A stretch of DNA of 64,000 nt, taken from the NCBI GenBank assembly GCA_933228895.1, contig OW121853.1, positions 73,144,645-73,208,644 on the forward strand. Direction: 5' to 3'. The notes under the pieces are model-generated. The model had not been told where the DNA came from, searched no databases, and saw only the letters and a program-made list of their open reading frames with translations. Positions 31,991 to 43,952 of this stretch are shown here, in pieces. The position numbers and the translations under genes are program-made. Position 1 is the first letter of the stretch; every line of letters begins with the position of its first letter. This DNA is from Platycnemis pennipes (lineage: Eukaryota; Arthropoda; Insecta; Odonata; Platycnemididae).

Positions 31991-32165
31991 CTACGTTAAA
32001 TATTTCCTTTCTTTGATGTGAATATGGGAAGATGTAGGAATTCAGGGTGTGTAGAAAGGGTTGAGGAAAATCTGGAGCTGCCCTTAAACCCTTACCCTGC
32101 CCTTAAAGATAGGTTCCAAATGGGTGCACGTTTATAATACTGGCATGTGAAATTGCTTCTTACAG

Positions 32166-32266
32166 GAGATGTACTGAACTTGAAGTGCTATTCATGTGTA
32201 AAAAATGGTGTGCCAATGAAACAACTCTGTTTTTCTGAGTTCAACGCCGGGCTCTCGGGAAGAGAG
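32166..32266 (+). CDS. Possible exon: Ly6/Quiver-like N-terminal segment
   Basis: Acceptor ttcttacag (ending 32165) and donor gttagt (32267) bracket a frame reading DVLNLKCYSCVKNG, then LCFSEF and LSGRE. LKCYxC followed by a Cys about ten residues later is the usual start of secreted Ly6/uPAR-type modules such as insect Quiver proteins. It is a single exon without proven partners. Chance similarity is possible. Confidence 0.35.
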
Positions 32267-32601
32267 GTTAGTGATTTGGCTACCACATCAACTTGATCCC
32301 ACTTATTTACTCATTTACTTCAATTGGCCAGTCTTCCAAAACATACAGTCGAAATCAATGGGACTTCAGTTGACTTACGTTTTGGAAATAAGTAAACATA
32401 TCTTGCGTTAAATGTTTCTTAGATAGTTAACATAATTAAAGAAATAAAAATGAAATATTGTGATCGATCCATTGTGGACGAGATTCCCAGCAATTTTTAA
32501 CGGCAGAAACCTTAAATTTCCATGCAGTTAACTGCTGAAAACATTTATCCGAACAAAAATCCTGGGCACGGATGGTGATGCATCCACGAATTACACGTCA
32601 G

Positions 32602-32665
32602 ATAACGATTGGTGTTTGGTGCTGCACCTCGTGCAGTGAAGTGCCAGGTCTGAGTGAGAAAAATG
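32602..32665 (+). CDS. Possible following Ly6-like exon
   Basis: It begins after cacgtcag in the phase matching the exon at 32166 and ends at donor gtgagt (32666). It encodes ITIGVWCCTSCSEVPG, with the double Cys expected late in a Ly6 domain. The acceptor lacks a pyrimidine tract. Confidence 0.22.
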
Positions 32666-32754
32666 GTGAGTGGTTACCGGTCGACCTTTACTCGAATAGT
32701 AATCTTAGCTAATTTATACGATTAGATTAAAAATTTCGATGGAGATTCACTTGT

Positions 32755-32890
32755 GATGACAACGATTCCGTGGAAACACCGACAAGAAGGTGGAATGATT
32801 GCACAACTCGTGATAAGTCCTCTTTTGACACCACGCATTATGCGTCCAGTTTGGCCAAAGTGATCGGGGAGGCAAGAGATCTAGGTGCCC
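32755..32890. repeat. Diverged duplicate of 36410-36535
   Basis: Both read AACGAT...GTGGAAACACCGA and continue similarly. A following piece (33870-33970) matches 36560-36660, so an older duplication was split here by non-LTR insertions. Confidence 0.5.
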
Positions 32891-33094
32891 GAATCTTGAT
32901 CTTATCTCTATCCGAAGGTGTACAGAGTTTCCAGACACGGAACAGGTGCAATCGAGCATAAACCGTAGGTTGAAATTTATATTTAATCTCCTAACTAAAT
33001 TCCAAGGCAATATTTTCACTGTAGACGTTAAAAATATTTTTCAAACTATTACTTAGATTTGGTTTCGTAAAAAAGGTTCAACGTAATTTCCATG

Positions 33095-33500
33095 ATGGAG
33101 TACGAGAAATATAATATTTTACACTAGTCAGGCCTCATTTAGAATATGCCGCTAGTATATGGCCTCCGTACGAGGTGAGCATGATTAAGGAATTAGAGCG
33201 TGGGTATTTAAAATGTTATTATTTTCCGCGTACCATAAGATAACATAATTGGCAGCATAAAAGGGATAGGTATGTGAAATATTGTTAGAGTAGCCTGTAG
33301 TGCATGTTGCATCTATTAATAATCGATTATTACTATGTAGATAGATACTAACCATCTAGCTGCATGCGACCCTATTATCTAGCATGTCTCCATGTAGTAG
33401 CCTAGTTGCATGTCAATAGTGCACGTTTGGTAATTTTCACCCCCTGCCACACATTCTCATGGTGGCTCGCAGGGTATTACGTAGATTCACATGTAGATGT
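33095..33500 (+). mobile_element. Non-LTR 3' portion with tail
   Basis: It starts in RT C-terminal coding sequence (RPHLEYAASIW-like), then 3' UTR, the CACCCCCTGCCACAC signature and a GTAGATGTAG tail. Confidence 0.65.
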
Positions 33501-33584
33501 AGTTACTATGGTTAACTAAACCATAATCATAAAATTAGAGCATTTGATTGCTGAGGTGACAAATTCAAAATGTCTTCTTTCCTC

Positions 33585-33870
33585 GTACAATTAGGGATAT
33601 GAATAGCTGTAAATATATCCAATAGTATAAATACATGTGTATCAATGGATACATAAGGTGGTTGCATGATTTTATAAGGACTTTAAGCTAATTCAACTAA
33701 CAGGATTATATTGCATGCTTGCTTGTTATTTTTATCTGCTTTTAACTGTGAAGCTGAAACCAAAATATAATTACTAATCCTTTTTATGCATGATATGTAA
33801 TGCATGTTTGGTGTACATTCAACCCCTGACAAACACCTTTATAGTGGCCTCATGAGATTGTGTGGATATA
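33585..33870 (+). mobile_element. Non-LTR 3' end, second subfamily
   Basis: Same 3' UTR as 19440-19715, diverged. Confidence 0.55.
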
Positions 33871-33973
33871 TATAATTGAGTGACTTTGATGCGTGTGCCC
33901 AACATTGTGCAGTGTTGACTTTTCATGCACGAAATATCTTAAATCCTTTGTGGATTCATTTTACTCATTTAAC

Positions 33974-34141
33974 ATGGATATAGAAAATAACAGCACATCT
34001 TCATCAAATGTTAAAGATTCCTATGAGGATAGTCATTGGAGAAAGATAGGAACACAAAAGAAAGAAATCACACTCTGGGTGGAAAAGGTGGAACGAAGCC
34101 AAAACGCAATGGAAAAAAGTTCGACTAACATGATGGAATAA
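33974..34141 (+). other. Short ORF, unrecognised
   Basis: 56 codons from MDIENNSTSSSNVKDSYEDS to a stop at 34141. The Ser/Asp/Glu-rich start resembles the acidic cassettes in composition, but I found no supporting splice site. Confidence 0.2.
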
Positions 34142-34317
34142 AGAAGATTGACGAGGACTTTTAGGGATAGGTAGGGAAAAAGGAGATTAATAGGAGAAAT
34201 TTCAACTAGTAATAAGGACAGTGGAATTGTAGAGGCCGTGATACAATACCAGGAATACTAGGAAGAGGTTGAAAAATGTTGCGCATTTTTATGAGAAGAA
34301 GCGATGTAAAAGTTAAA

Positions 34318-34822
34318 CCGGAACCGAAATCGCAATTTTGTACACGCAATCGTTAGATGGAATCGAAACAAGATTTTAGTGAAAAATTAATCTTCTAATA
34401 AGAACCATTCACTCATAAATCAAAAATTGAGAGAAACAAAAGTTCACGCCCAACGAACGAGCTGCGTGAACTATTACTACGTCATCCAACTCCGGTCCTT
34501 GACTGTGTTAAGGGAAAGGGAGGGGGGTGGAGGTCTGCTAAAAGAGATCCTGTCGACACCACCTCCATTGGTAGAGCCAGCTGTGTGTCCCCCATTGTGA
34601 TAAGGTGGAGTGGATTCGCAGGCTCAGTTGTGATTGGACGAAGGGAATGACGTGCTCGGTCGCATGCACGCCCATTTTTCCGGAAGGGTTAAAACATCAG
34701 TTTTTCGCCTCCTATAAATCGAGAGCTGATTGACGGATCGCAGAACGGAAAAACAAAGGTCTCTTTATTTTATAAACTCTATCAGATTCGACAATAAAAA
34801 AATGGCAAACGACCCCATCACC
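34318..34822 (+). mobile_element. R500 repeat
   Basis: It runs from CCGGAACCGAAATCGC to AACGACCCC and lacks the first bases of the family. Confidence 0.55.
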
Positions 34823-35227
34823 AGTAGCATTAATTTAAATATATTACATCGGAATCGAGGGTTAAAGCAGTTTTTCGTTCATTTTTCGTTGGTTGATTTT
34901 ATCCAACAACAAGTAAGTGCTCTCCTAGCATCTCTCCTCTAATCACCTCACATCTAGGCATATATGGTTCACACGAATATCATCGCATCATGTTTCACAT
35001 CCCGTTCACCCAGAAGATGAGCTAAGCGATGATTTCGATAGCATTGGGTTGCCATTTGTCTGATTTCCAAAGCATATTGGTGCCATACGTACGCTGATAT
35101 CCATGGAACCATGGTGGCCTGTGAATGTTGATTCCTATACGGCCACATATCCGTACAACAGGAGACCTGGGTTGCATAGTGGTCTACGAATTAGTTCGCC
35201 TAGCCAAAAGGTCGGTTAATCCATCCT
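34823..35227. other. Unassigned sequence
   Basis: No feature was recognised. Confidence 0.35.
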
Positions 35228-35720
35228 CTGGCTACATCTGCATCATACCCTGCATGCCACCATAAAAGTGTGTGGCAGGGGGTGAACCCACACCAAACAT
35301 ACATTACATGTCATACATAAATAAGGATTAGCAATAATATACCAATCAAAATTTAGAAATTAAAAAAGATGAAAAAGAAAAGCAATCATGCAATAACATG
35401 CTGTTAGTTGGGTTAGCTTAAAGTCCTTATAATAATAATTCAACCACCTATTCTATCCATTGATGCACATGTATTTGTACTATTGGATATATTTACAGCT
35501 ATTCATATCCCTGAGTGTGTGAGGAATGAAGGACATTTTGAATCCATCAGTTCGGCAATCAATTTCTCTAATTTTTGGATAATCTCCAGTCTACTGTAGC
35601 AAGTTGGAGTTGGCAAAATATTTTTAAAGTCAATCAAAATAATATCTTTGAATTTATTTGAGATATAATTCAAAATTTCAACCCACGATCTGAAAATAAT
35701 TCCCATTTTAATTAATTAAA
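35228..35720 (-). mobile_element. Non-LTR 3' end, second subfamily, with coding remnant
   Basis: Tail signature at 35228-35290, the subfamily 3' UTR to about 35520, then a - strand frame (35503-35706) likely from the ORF end. Confidence 0.5.
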
Positions 35721-35920
35721 TAGGCTGGTAACGCTAATATATTTAACATTACGTCTTTTTACCAATCTTGCACTACTTCTGTACTCTTGACACACTTAAT
35801 TGCCGCTATAAACGACCGGGTAAACACAATAATTTTGCAGATATGAACTTTCCAGGGTTCCAGTTTATAGTCTTATCCTTGAGCTACTATAGCATTTACA
35901 TTTTTTACACTTTATTACAG

Positions 35921-35998
35921 GATGGAGGACGATAAGAGAGACCAGTTTAAAAATGGTGTGCCCTACGCCTTGGGGTCTTCGGATGACTGTGACAATCG
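35921..35998 (+). CDS. Isolated cassette-type exon (78 nt), possible upstream exon of gene B
   Basis: Acceptor tttattacag ends at 35920 and donor gtgcgt starts at 35999. The exon is a multiple of three and in the same phase as all gene A/B cassettes. It encodes MEDDKRDQFKNGVP then YALGSSDDCDNR, whose SSDD end resembles the acidic cassettes. It lies 9.6 kb upstream of gene B exon 1 on the same strand. If it belongs to gene B, the gene A counterpart lies left of the window. Confidence 0.5.
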
Positions 35999-37287
35999 GT
36001 GCGTATTATCAAAATTGCGTTTGCTGATTTTTCTCGAATTTCCACTTCCCACTTTGCTAGTAAGTATGAAATTTTGAAGGTGAAGTCTTGTCTTCAAAAC
36101 GTGATATTCTCTAAGTAAGGATCTCCGTCAGTCCTACATTTTCAGTGCTTCAACACACCTTCCTTAAATGATATATGGACAGATAGACCAACTCCGTGGA
36201 TTTGAAAACATTCTTTTGTTATAATACTAATATCCATCCCATTAACTACACGAAATACCTGGAATTGATCAAGAGCTTTTGCCCTTGAAAGGGACGTATA
36301 TGAATTGTGGCAGAGGACTTACCAGTTTTGCGTTATCGTCGGATTTAATGTACACTCTTAGATATATGAATTATTGTGACGAAGAAGAAAAAAAGAAGTG
36401 GAAGAATTCGTCATCGTCATAACGATAGCGATTACGTGGAAACACCGATAAGATAGAGGAATGATTGCAGAACTCGAGATAAGTCGACTTTCAACACTGT
36501 GGAATCAGCGTCCGTTCTAGCACAAGTGATCTGAGAGTATAATACGTACTCGAGCTTAATTTGAGTGACATTGATACTTTTTACCCAACATTTTGCTGCG
36601 TTGACTTATCATGCGGGAAACAATATCAAATATCCTTTGCATTCATTTAGCATTTAACTCATCTTCATCATTACCATAAATCGAAAACTCATAAATTGGT
36701 TTAACGTAGCCCTCCACTCGATTCTCATATCAGTTTGCCACTTAAAAGTTTTGACATTTTCCTCTTTCATATCAGGTACCACTACTAGCTCTATATCTTA
36801 AATATGCATACGAGGTCTTCCTTTTTCATTTCACCCGTTCACTTTTCCGTTAACGTCTGTATCCATCGGGTCATGTCCCAAGATGCGACCGATTAGGTTA
36901 TCCCTTCCGTCTTCTTTTTACAAATTTCAGCACACTTCTCTTTCTCTCCTCCTTTTCAAGGCCCGATACCTTCCGTTTAACTTTGGATACGTGTTTGGAT
37001 GAAAAGGCGATTGGAGTCTACAAATTTTGTTCAGAATAATTGAAATTTACGATGAACCCAACTCTGTGAATTAAAAACAAGGAACGAGAGCGACTTTTTC
37101 TACGACCCTTGGGTGTGACACAAGGGTCTTATTTATGACGTTATGCCTGCCGCACGAAAAAAGGTTGGAATGTACTGGAGGAGACATTGGCATTCTAGCC
37201 AATGAAGTCAGAATGGGGGTGCTTGGGAACGATTGCGCCACACCTACTCCGTACAAAACATTGCGTTTCATATAGGCCTCTTCTGCA
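35999..37287. other. Unassigned sequence with old duplicate pieces
   Basis: 36410-36535 and 36560-36660 match 32755-32890 and 33870-33970. Nothing else was recognised. Confidence 0.4.
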
Positions 37288-37960
37288 TCTACATCTACGT
37301 ACTACCCTGCGAGCCACCACGAGGGTGTGTGGCAGGGGGTCAATATCATCAAACATGCACTATTGATATGCAACTAGGTTACTACAAGGAGACATGCTAG
37401 ATAATAAGGTCACATGCAGCTAGATTGTTAGTATCTAAATAGTATTAAAGGGATTAGTTGTTAATGCGTACACCATTCACTACAGACTATTGTACTAAAA
37501 ATTCACCTACCTATACCTCTGTTATGCTACCTATTGTGCTCTCTTATGGTACGCGGAAAAATGGCGTTTTAAATCTATCGGTGGGACTATCTATCTCTCT
37601 ATTGTTGTTAATCTGATCAAATAGTATAATTCGACGGGGTCATAATATATATCTAACGTTATCTGTAAAAAATCTGTTTCGAATTAACTTAAAAGATTTA
37701 ACCTAAATGTAAACCAGCGTTCTGATAGTAATTGCCATCCTAGTTCTTCTATTAAAGTAGTAACGCTAATACAATTATCATAACGGCAATTTACAAATAT
37801 AGCTTTTCTCTTTTGCACACTCTCTAATTCCTTTATCATACCTTCCTCATACGGATCCCATATACTAGCGGCATATTCTAAATTTTTAGGGTCTGCATTG
37901 AAACATAAATAACAATGATATCGGTCCAAAATTTCCACGCACCGGCATCAGTTGACATTC
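37288..37960 (-). mobile_element. Non-LTR 3' portion with RT C-terminus
   Basis: Tail at 37288-37345, 3' UTR, then a - strand frame (37938-37684) with LEYAASIWDPYEEGM and TLIEELGWQLLSER. Confidence 0.68.
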
Positions 37961-39707
37961 CTAAGGCCATTTAAGTGTAATAAATGTATTGTGTAGCATT
38001 AAATGCCTCTAGTAGTTAATTTCATTACGAAAACTTATTTGAGTTAAACTTAAACTTGTACTTAAACTACTTTTTTGGCACTTTTTTGCGTTCAAACACA
38101 TTTCCCCGCGATGATTTGACAAGCTTTAAAAACGCAATATACCATTCATGTTAGTACTCAGTTTTAATGCGTGCAAATGTAAAACTTCATCTATACGAGT
38201 ATTGCAAGTAGCAACCCCGTACCTACCAAGATGGCCGCTGGTCTCTGAAATCAGCGTCTATATTAGTGCTAACGCCCATAAGCCACTCGAGGGTCATTGT
38301 AATGAAAGCGGAGTCGCGAGGTTGGGGCAAGGTCATAGAATCCTTTAACACCTTGAGGTTGGGGTATTGCCTTCTACCCCTGAAGCAGCGACGCCACCAT
38401 CGCGATTGTGGTGATCGGAACTAGCGATACATCGTTAGGTCCGAGCCCGCGAGTCGGGATTCGAAAACGTGGAATTCTTGCCCTTAGTGCCAGATATCAA
38501 TGACTCGCAAGAAGCTGCATTTTTAATATAAAATACTGAAAGCTATTTACTCGGTATTCGGTATGGGTGTCTCTCTCGATGTTCGGAAGCGGACGTAAAA
38601 GGACGCGTGTTGGAAGCTTGACCCACGTCATCATTGTAATAAACGGGGCTTAATTAAAGTATGAGGGGAGTAGCCTGAAGGGCAAACTAACGTATGGTGT
38701 AAATTATGAAGGGGCGAAGCGTACAGAGAGTATCGTAACCGACTCGACAGTCAAAGCTTACTCTACACTCTCTCTGCCAACCGGCAGAGTAACCAGGAGA
38801 ACACCGACTCTGACTCGACTCAACTAACCCAGAAACAACTTACAATGTAAATTACTGATTAAATATTAAATTATTAAATTAATCATTAAAAACTAACTCA
38901 GTACTATTCCTTTTTTATGCATGATATGTAGTGCATGTATGGTGAGAATTCTTCCCCTGAAGCAGCGACGCCACCTTCGCACAGTGGTCAAGATTCCAAA
39001 TCTGACTGGAAAAAATTGTCTGTGAAGGGCATTGCGTGTGGAAAGTGATTTTCTCGTCTTGTATGGTGTTAATACGTTTACTTATGCCATTTGACATAAG
39101 TTTACAAATTTTATACAAATATTAATTTTTTATAGTAATATCATTGACTCGCTGTCTCTCTGGCGAGTGAAATTTTGGAACCATGAAAAGTTTGGACTTC
39201 AATATTTAAAAATTTTCATTACACTAAAAAATCAGAATGTTAATCTACTGAGGGATGAAATGCATAATTTAAATTTAAAAAGAATACCTGCTAAATATCC
39301 ACAATAGCAATGTGGAAATAACCAGAATATGAACATAAAATGCAACCAAAGAATCCAATACATTAATCGTTTCACAAAAAATCTTGAAGTTATTATACAA
39401 CTGAATTAGATATGAGTTATAAAATTGAAAATGGTAAACTATACACAATAATAGTAAATACAAAAAATAAAATAATAACAACATGTGGGAGTGTAATCCA
39501 ACGATTGATCCTAAATCACACGATGTTCCTTACGCTGAAAAATATTAATTTTATATCACTCATATATGAAGCTTACGCTTTAAAATTTAGAAATTATGAA
39601 TAATATTACAACATATATGATTTAATTATGTGAACAATCAAATTGTGAAATGTGAAAGAGTTCTAACATTAGGCACTACGGGATGAGAAATTCAAAGGCA
39701 TTACCTA
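37961..39707. other. Unassigned, very AT-rich in 39120-39700
   Basis: The string cctgaagcagcgacgccacc occurs at 38379 and 38957. A fragment of the second non-LTR subfamily ends near 38945. No gene was recognised. Confidence 0.4.
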
Positions 39708-40400
39708 CATCTACATCTACATGATACCCTGCAAGCCACCGCGAGGGTGTGTGGCAGGGGGTGAAGGTCACCAAGCATGCACTACTAGCATGCAATCAAG
39801 CAACTAAAGGGTCTCATGCAACCAGATTGTTAGTATCTATAGTATTTGAGGGGTTAATACATGCATCATGCACTACAGAAAAATATTTCCCCTACCTATC
39901 CCTTTCCTATGCTGCCTATTCTGTTCTCTTATAGTACGGGGGAAAAATGCCATTTTGAATCTATCTGTACGACAATCTATCTCTCTAATCTTATTTATCT
40001 GGTCGAATCTAGCATATTACGCTGGTGTTTTTAATATGTGCCTAACATCTTCAGTAAAGCTATCCGATTGAAATTTCTGCAATAGATTTAATCTGAACTT
40101 TAACCTACGCTCTGATAATGATTCCCACCCTAATTCTTGTATTAATTCTGATACACTACTCAACCTATCGTAACACCTTTTGACGAACCTAGCTGCTCTA
40201 CGCTGCACACTGTCTAGTTCTCTCATCAAACCTAATTCATTAGGATCCCATACACTGGCTGCATACTCAAGGTGGGGCCTAACTAGTGAAAAGTAGCATC
40301 GCTCTTTTGTCTTCTCAAGTACTCTTTTTATAAATCCTAGCTTTCTCTTCGCTCGGCCGCATATTTCCCTTTTGTGTTTACAAACATTTACAAACAATAG
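39708..40400 (-). mobile_element. CR1/Jockey-type non-LTR 3' portion, best preserved
   Basis: The - strand frame 40397-40017 encodes RT C-terminus: KLGFIKRVLEKTKERCYFSL, VRPHLEYAASVWDP, LDSVQRRAARFVKR and SELIQELGW. After one disruption it continues YYARFDQINKIREIDCR and FFPRTIRE. The 3' UTR, CACCCCCTGCCACACACCC and three GTAGAT units end it at 39708. This copy links the common tail signature to its parent element. Confidence 0.82.
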
Positions 40401-40428
40401 TCCAAGAAATTATTTATTTACCTTCATC

Positions 40429-42328
40429 TCAGAAATCAAAACTGTCATCAGTCTCTGAGTTACTTTCATCTTCGGAAGCACTGCCTTCCGTGTGTTCAAT
40501 GGCCTGTTCATGAGTTTCTAGGAGCAATTTGACAACCTCAACTGGAAGGGTTTCACTTTTCTTTTTAGGAAGTTTTCTCAGGTTTGAGATAACAGGATCT
40601 GATGTTATTTGTAGCATATGTAGCAAGTCGTCTATTGTGTTTCTCCTTGAAAATTTTCTGGTGTGTCCCTCCCTAAATCGCTTACAATATTTCTGGCGTG
40701 CTTCTTGGGCTTCTTCAGATAATTGACTTATCGGCAATAGGGCTGTCTGAATTATGCTTCCACCATGAATTAATATTTTGTCGACGCTTGCAGGCATGTA
40801 ATACCACTCATACAAAGCGACCTACGTCTTAGCGGTGGTCATTGTGAAGCTCTCAAACGCACTCACATTCATGACGAAACCACTCGCAAATGATTTCAAA
40901 ATCACTGAGAAGCGCTTAATTAGGTCTTCATCTTACCCTGTAATTAATGAAGTCAACTTCGGGTTTGTAAAAAACACGGGCTGTGTTTCCATCATTTGTG
41001 GTGCCACTACCTGGCTTCGGTATGTCCATTAACAATCCCATTTCTCGACAAAAACGTCCTTGGATTTCTCTTTTTCTCATTTCCACTCTTTCCCTCTCAG
41101 AATTTCTTATCTGGCATGATTTTACCACAAATCTATAAGAAATGTGAAGGAGGTATTCAAAGCACCTCATCCATGCATGCAAGCAAGATAGTTTATAAGA
41201 GAGCTAGGGTTGAAATTTTTAATGGAGTGAATTTTCAAATTGTTCATTGTGTTGGGAGTAGCTCCGAAAAAGAAACAATTCTGTGTAGACTGCTCGGTTA
41301 GGGTAGCGCACAACTTGCCGTTAACCATCGTCTTGTCTAGTTTGTGCTCCACCAAAATCTCTCGTCCTTCAATTTCAATCTTCGTTGGGATAAGATTATG
41401 TATTTTTGCTTTCATATTACCGACCTCCTCACGCGTCAGTTCCGCTGTTTCTTTTTTGAAATGTAATTTTATTGGCCGGCGGTATCTCGTTGATGAAACT
41501 TAGGATTCCGCCAGGCAATCATTTGGTTGCCTCCTCTGCTAGTACCAGCGTTACTATGAGTGTAGATTTGTAGAGGAACGAGAGAAATTAGGAACAAAAA
41601 TAAGTCATCCCCATCTTCATCGTTATATCTCTGCTTGTATGTACTTTGACCGGAAGCGCCGTCACATCCCCATTTGATAACGCCGTTGATTGTGGGAGAG
41701 TATCTATACCCAATTTCAGCTGCTTGAGAACTTCATACTTCACTCAAATCAGCCGTTTTACAGTATTATCTAGATGGGATTGACGCTCTATATCGGCGGA
41801 CATTTCGGTGATATGCATGTTTTCCGAGCAGCATTGTTGTTTTGCTTCAATAAATGAATTGTACGTGGGATATATGTCTTCATTCTGCCTTTTTGCTTCA
41901 TGGCGTGTTGAGAGGTATTGCCTATTATCAACATACGACGCCAGAGCTTGTTCAGGCGTAAATTTAATTGGAAGTTTCACACTAGACGAAGTGAAGGCTT
42001 TCTTAATTCTTGTGGCCCTCTTCGGGGAGAAATTCGACACCTGATTCACAATTTCAGCTGCATCTCTTCTTTCATCTGATCGCAAGCTAACCTGTGTGGG
42101 AAAAACCAGTTATTTGCATGTTGTACATGATATTATCAAGAATCAACCCTCCTTTTTTTTTAGTTCTAGCACTGTTTTCCTCAAAAGCCTTTTTCGAGCG
42201 ACCGGAAGGATTATAGGGTGAATCAGACAAGCCTGGGGAACTTCGAGATGATTGTCGACCACGAGCGATTGCATTACAATGTCTGGAAATTTCAATACCC
42301 CTTGAAGCCATGTTGAGTTCTTTGACAT
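40429..42328 (-). pseudogene. Second Transib/RAG1-like transposase relic
   Basis: N-terminal part 42311-42087 is basic and Ser-rich. 42085-41744 holds FTPEQALASYVDNRQYL, then about 41690-41560 holds the GCDGASGQS block with the first catalytic Asp. 41415-41167 has TMVNGK where the copy at 22322 has TMIDGK, so the second catalytic Asp is Asn. Then SGTTNDGNTAR (about 40990), ASVDKILIHG and LSEEAQEARQK (about 40720) with the acidic third motif, and an acidic tail ending at 40429. Several frameshifts. No inverted ends were found: a non-LTR copy abuts one side and a PLE the other. Confidence 0.8.
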
Positions 42329-42418
42329 GAATTTAGACAGTACACGAAAATTAGATAACCATCTCTTCTTAATGACTAATAACTGTTTTTGGGGTTATCC
42401 GCGTTTTTAGTTAAAAAG

Positions 42419-42462
42419 TAGCCGACGTTTCTTCTCCTATGCCGGAGACCTCCTCAGGGCTA
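42419..42462 (-). ncRNA. Hammerhead ribozyme motif
   Basis: - strand: perfect stem I UAGCC (42462-42458) with GGCUA (42423-42419), CUGAGGA, stem II UCUCC/GGAGA with loop GGCAUA and a small internal mismatch at its base, GAAA, then self-complementary ACGU and the cleavage C. The loop-free palindromic stem III implies a dimeric form. Confidence 0.65.
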
Positions 42463-42543
42463 ATGAGTGACCAGAGTGTTATGCGTCAATTTATATGCTC
42501 ATAGTGGAGAAGGAGGGGGAGGGGGGGGAAAAGGGAGTTGTGG

Positions 42544-43020
42544 TCAATTCTGGGTTGATCTTTCTTTATTTTTGTCTATAACCGGGAGCCAGGAACTGCT
42601 GATCGCTTGCCCTTGGTCTCTGTTAAAATTCCTGGGGTGTTTTCTTATTTCCAGGGCTTCCCTAAAATTCCTTGCTTTGAAGTGCCTGTCCTTGGCCAGG
42701 ATTATCGCCTTCTCGATTTCCATGTGGTGGCCTTGTGCTGCATGCTCGGCGACTGCTGACTTCTCTTGGTGCCCTAGGCGTATGGCGGCACTATGCTCTT
42801 TGACTCTCGTCTTAATCGTCCGCCCTGTTTCACCCACGTAGACCTTATCACATGTTCCGCATTTTAACAAGTATACACCTTCTGTTTCTAATTTTTCTTT
42901 TCCTTTCACATTTCTTATGCTGTCTCGTATTTGTTCCCTAGGTTTAAAGATTGTCTTTATATAAACATCTGACAAGATATCCCGGATATTACAAAAGTAC
43001 GTTATATAGACGGGAAACAC
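42544..43020 (-). pseudogene. PLE GIY-YIG endonuclease domain
   Basis: Residues 48-67 read GVYLLKCGTCDKVYVGETGR: the GIY-type and YVG-type motifs with the PLE-typical Cys pair (54, 57) and the catalytic Arg (67). A TRVKEH follows, then AEHAAQGH (91-98) and Glu121 in NFREALEI, the likely metal ligand. The C-terminus ends in a Pro-Asn-rich NFNRDQG region. This domain nicks target DNA in Penelope-like retrotransposition. The frame is open but the RT portion is absent, so the copy is not autonomous. Confidence 0.82.
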
Positions 43021-43099
43021 GAAAACGGCATTTCCTAGTGCTGGACGTCACTAGAAGGCTTTTTGGAAAATATGTCTTTCCCGCTTAAGGTCATCAAGC

Positions 43100-43320
43100 T
43101 TCCATTTACATGTATCCGCATCTACTCTTTCCCTGCGTACTATAAGAGAACATAATAGGCAGCATAGCGAAGGTATTGGAAGGTGAAATACTGTTACAGT
43201 CGACTGTGGTGGTAGCTCTTAATTGCATGGTTAGCATTGCATAGTATCTATAAGTTGCATGCTTAGTTGGATGGTTGATTATAGGTTTCATCTATTAGGC
43301 CTCAGTAGCTCTTGTTGTAG
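43100..43320 (+). mobile_element. Non-LTR 3' fragment
   Basis: CGTACTATAAGAGAACATAA matches the end of the RT ORF and the 3' UTR of the main family. The tail is missing. Confidence 0.5.
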
Positions 43321-43349
43321 GAAATTGCCAGCCTGCCGCGTGAACGGCG

Positions 43350-43925
43350 GTGAAATTCACGTTAATTGCCATGCGAAAAAATTCACCTGGACCGGGAATC
43401 GAACCACGAACTTTTGGCTTTCAGAGCCAGTGCGCAGACCACTACCAGGATCCCTAATTCGCATGGTTATTTTACCGAGGTTCAAGGTACTAGATGATGA
43501 GCCCTCGCGGTCCATCAAGGATGGCAACGCAAGGGAGAAAGAGCTTCCGCATTGGCCCGGAAAGCCAAAGGATAGTGGTTCGATTCCCGGTCCAGGTGAA
43601 TTTTTTCGCATGGCAATTAATGTGAATTTCACTGCTGTTCACGCGGCAGACTTGGAATTTCCTATAATTACCGCCAAGCGCGTCTTTAGCGCTGCTTTTC
43701 ACCATTGGTCGTGGCTTTTTAGAAGCTCTTTCTCCTTTGCGTTGTCATCCTTGTGGACCGTGAGGGCTCAACATCTAGTACCTGGAACCTCGGTAAAATT
43801 TCCATGCGAATTAGGTATCCTGGGTAGCGTACTGGTCTGAACAGTAGCCCGGAAAGCCTAAGGTCAGTGGTTCGATTCCCGGTCCAGGTGAATTTTTTCG
43901 TATGGCAATTAATGTGAACTCAGTA
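43350..43925. repeat. Foldback element with tRNA-like arms (copy B)
   Basis: Three tRNA-like arms: one - strand (about 43358-43470) and two + strand (about 43545-43625 and 43780-43910), each with GGTTCGATTCCCGGTCCAGG. One more arm than in copy A. Confidence 0.6.
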
Positions 43926-43952
43926 GCTCTTAGTTGCATGTAAATATTGCAT

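Larger units (their letters stand above)
42400..43020 (-). mobile_element. Penelope-like 3' half with GIY-YIG ORF and hammerhead
   Basis: A 158-codon - strand frame (43020-42544) is followed about 80 bp later by a hammerhead motif on the same strand. RT is missing upstream. Confidence 0.8.
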
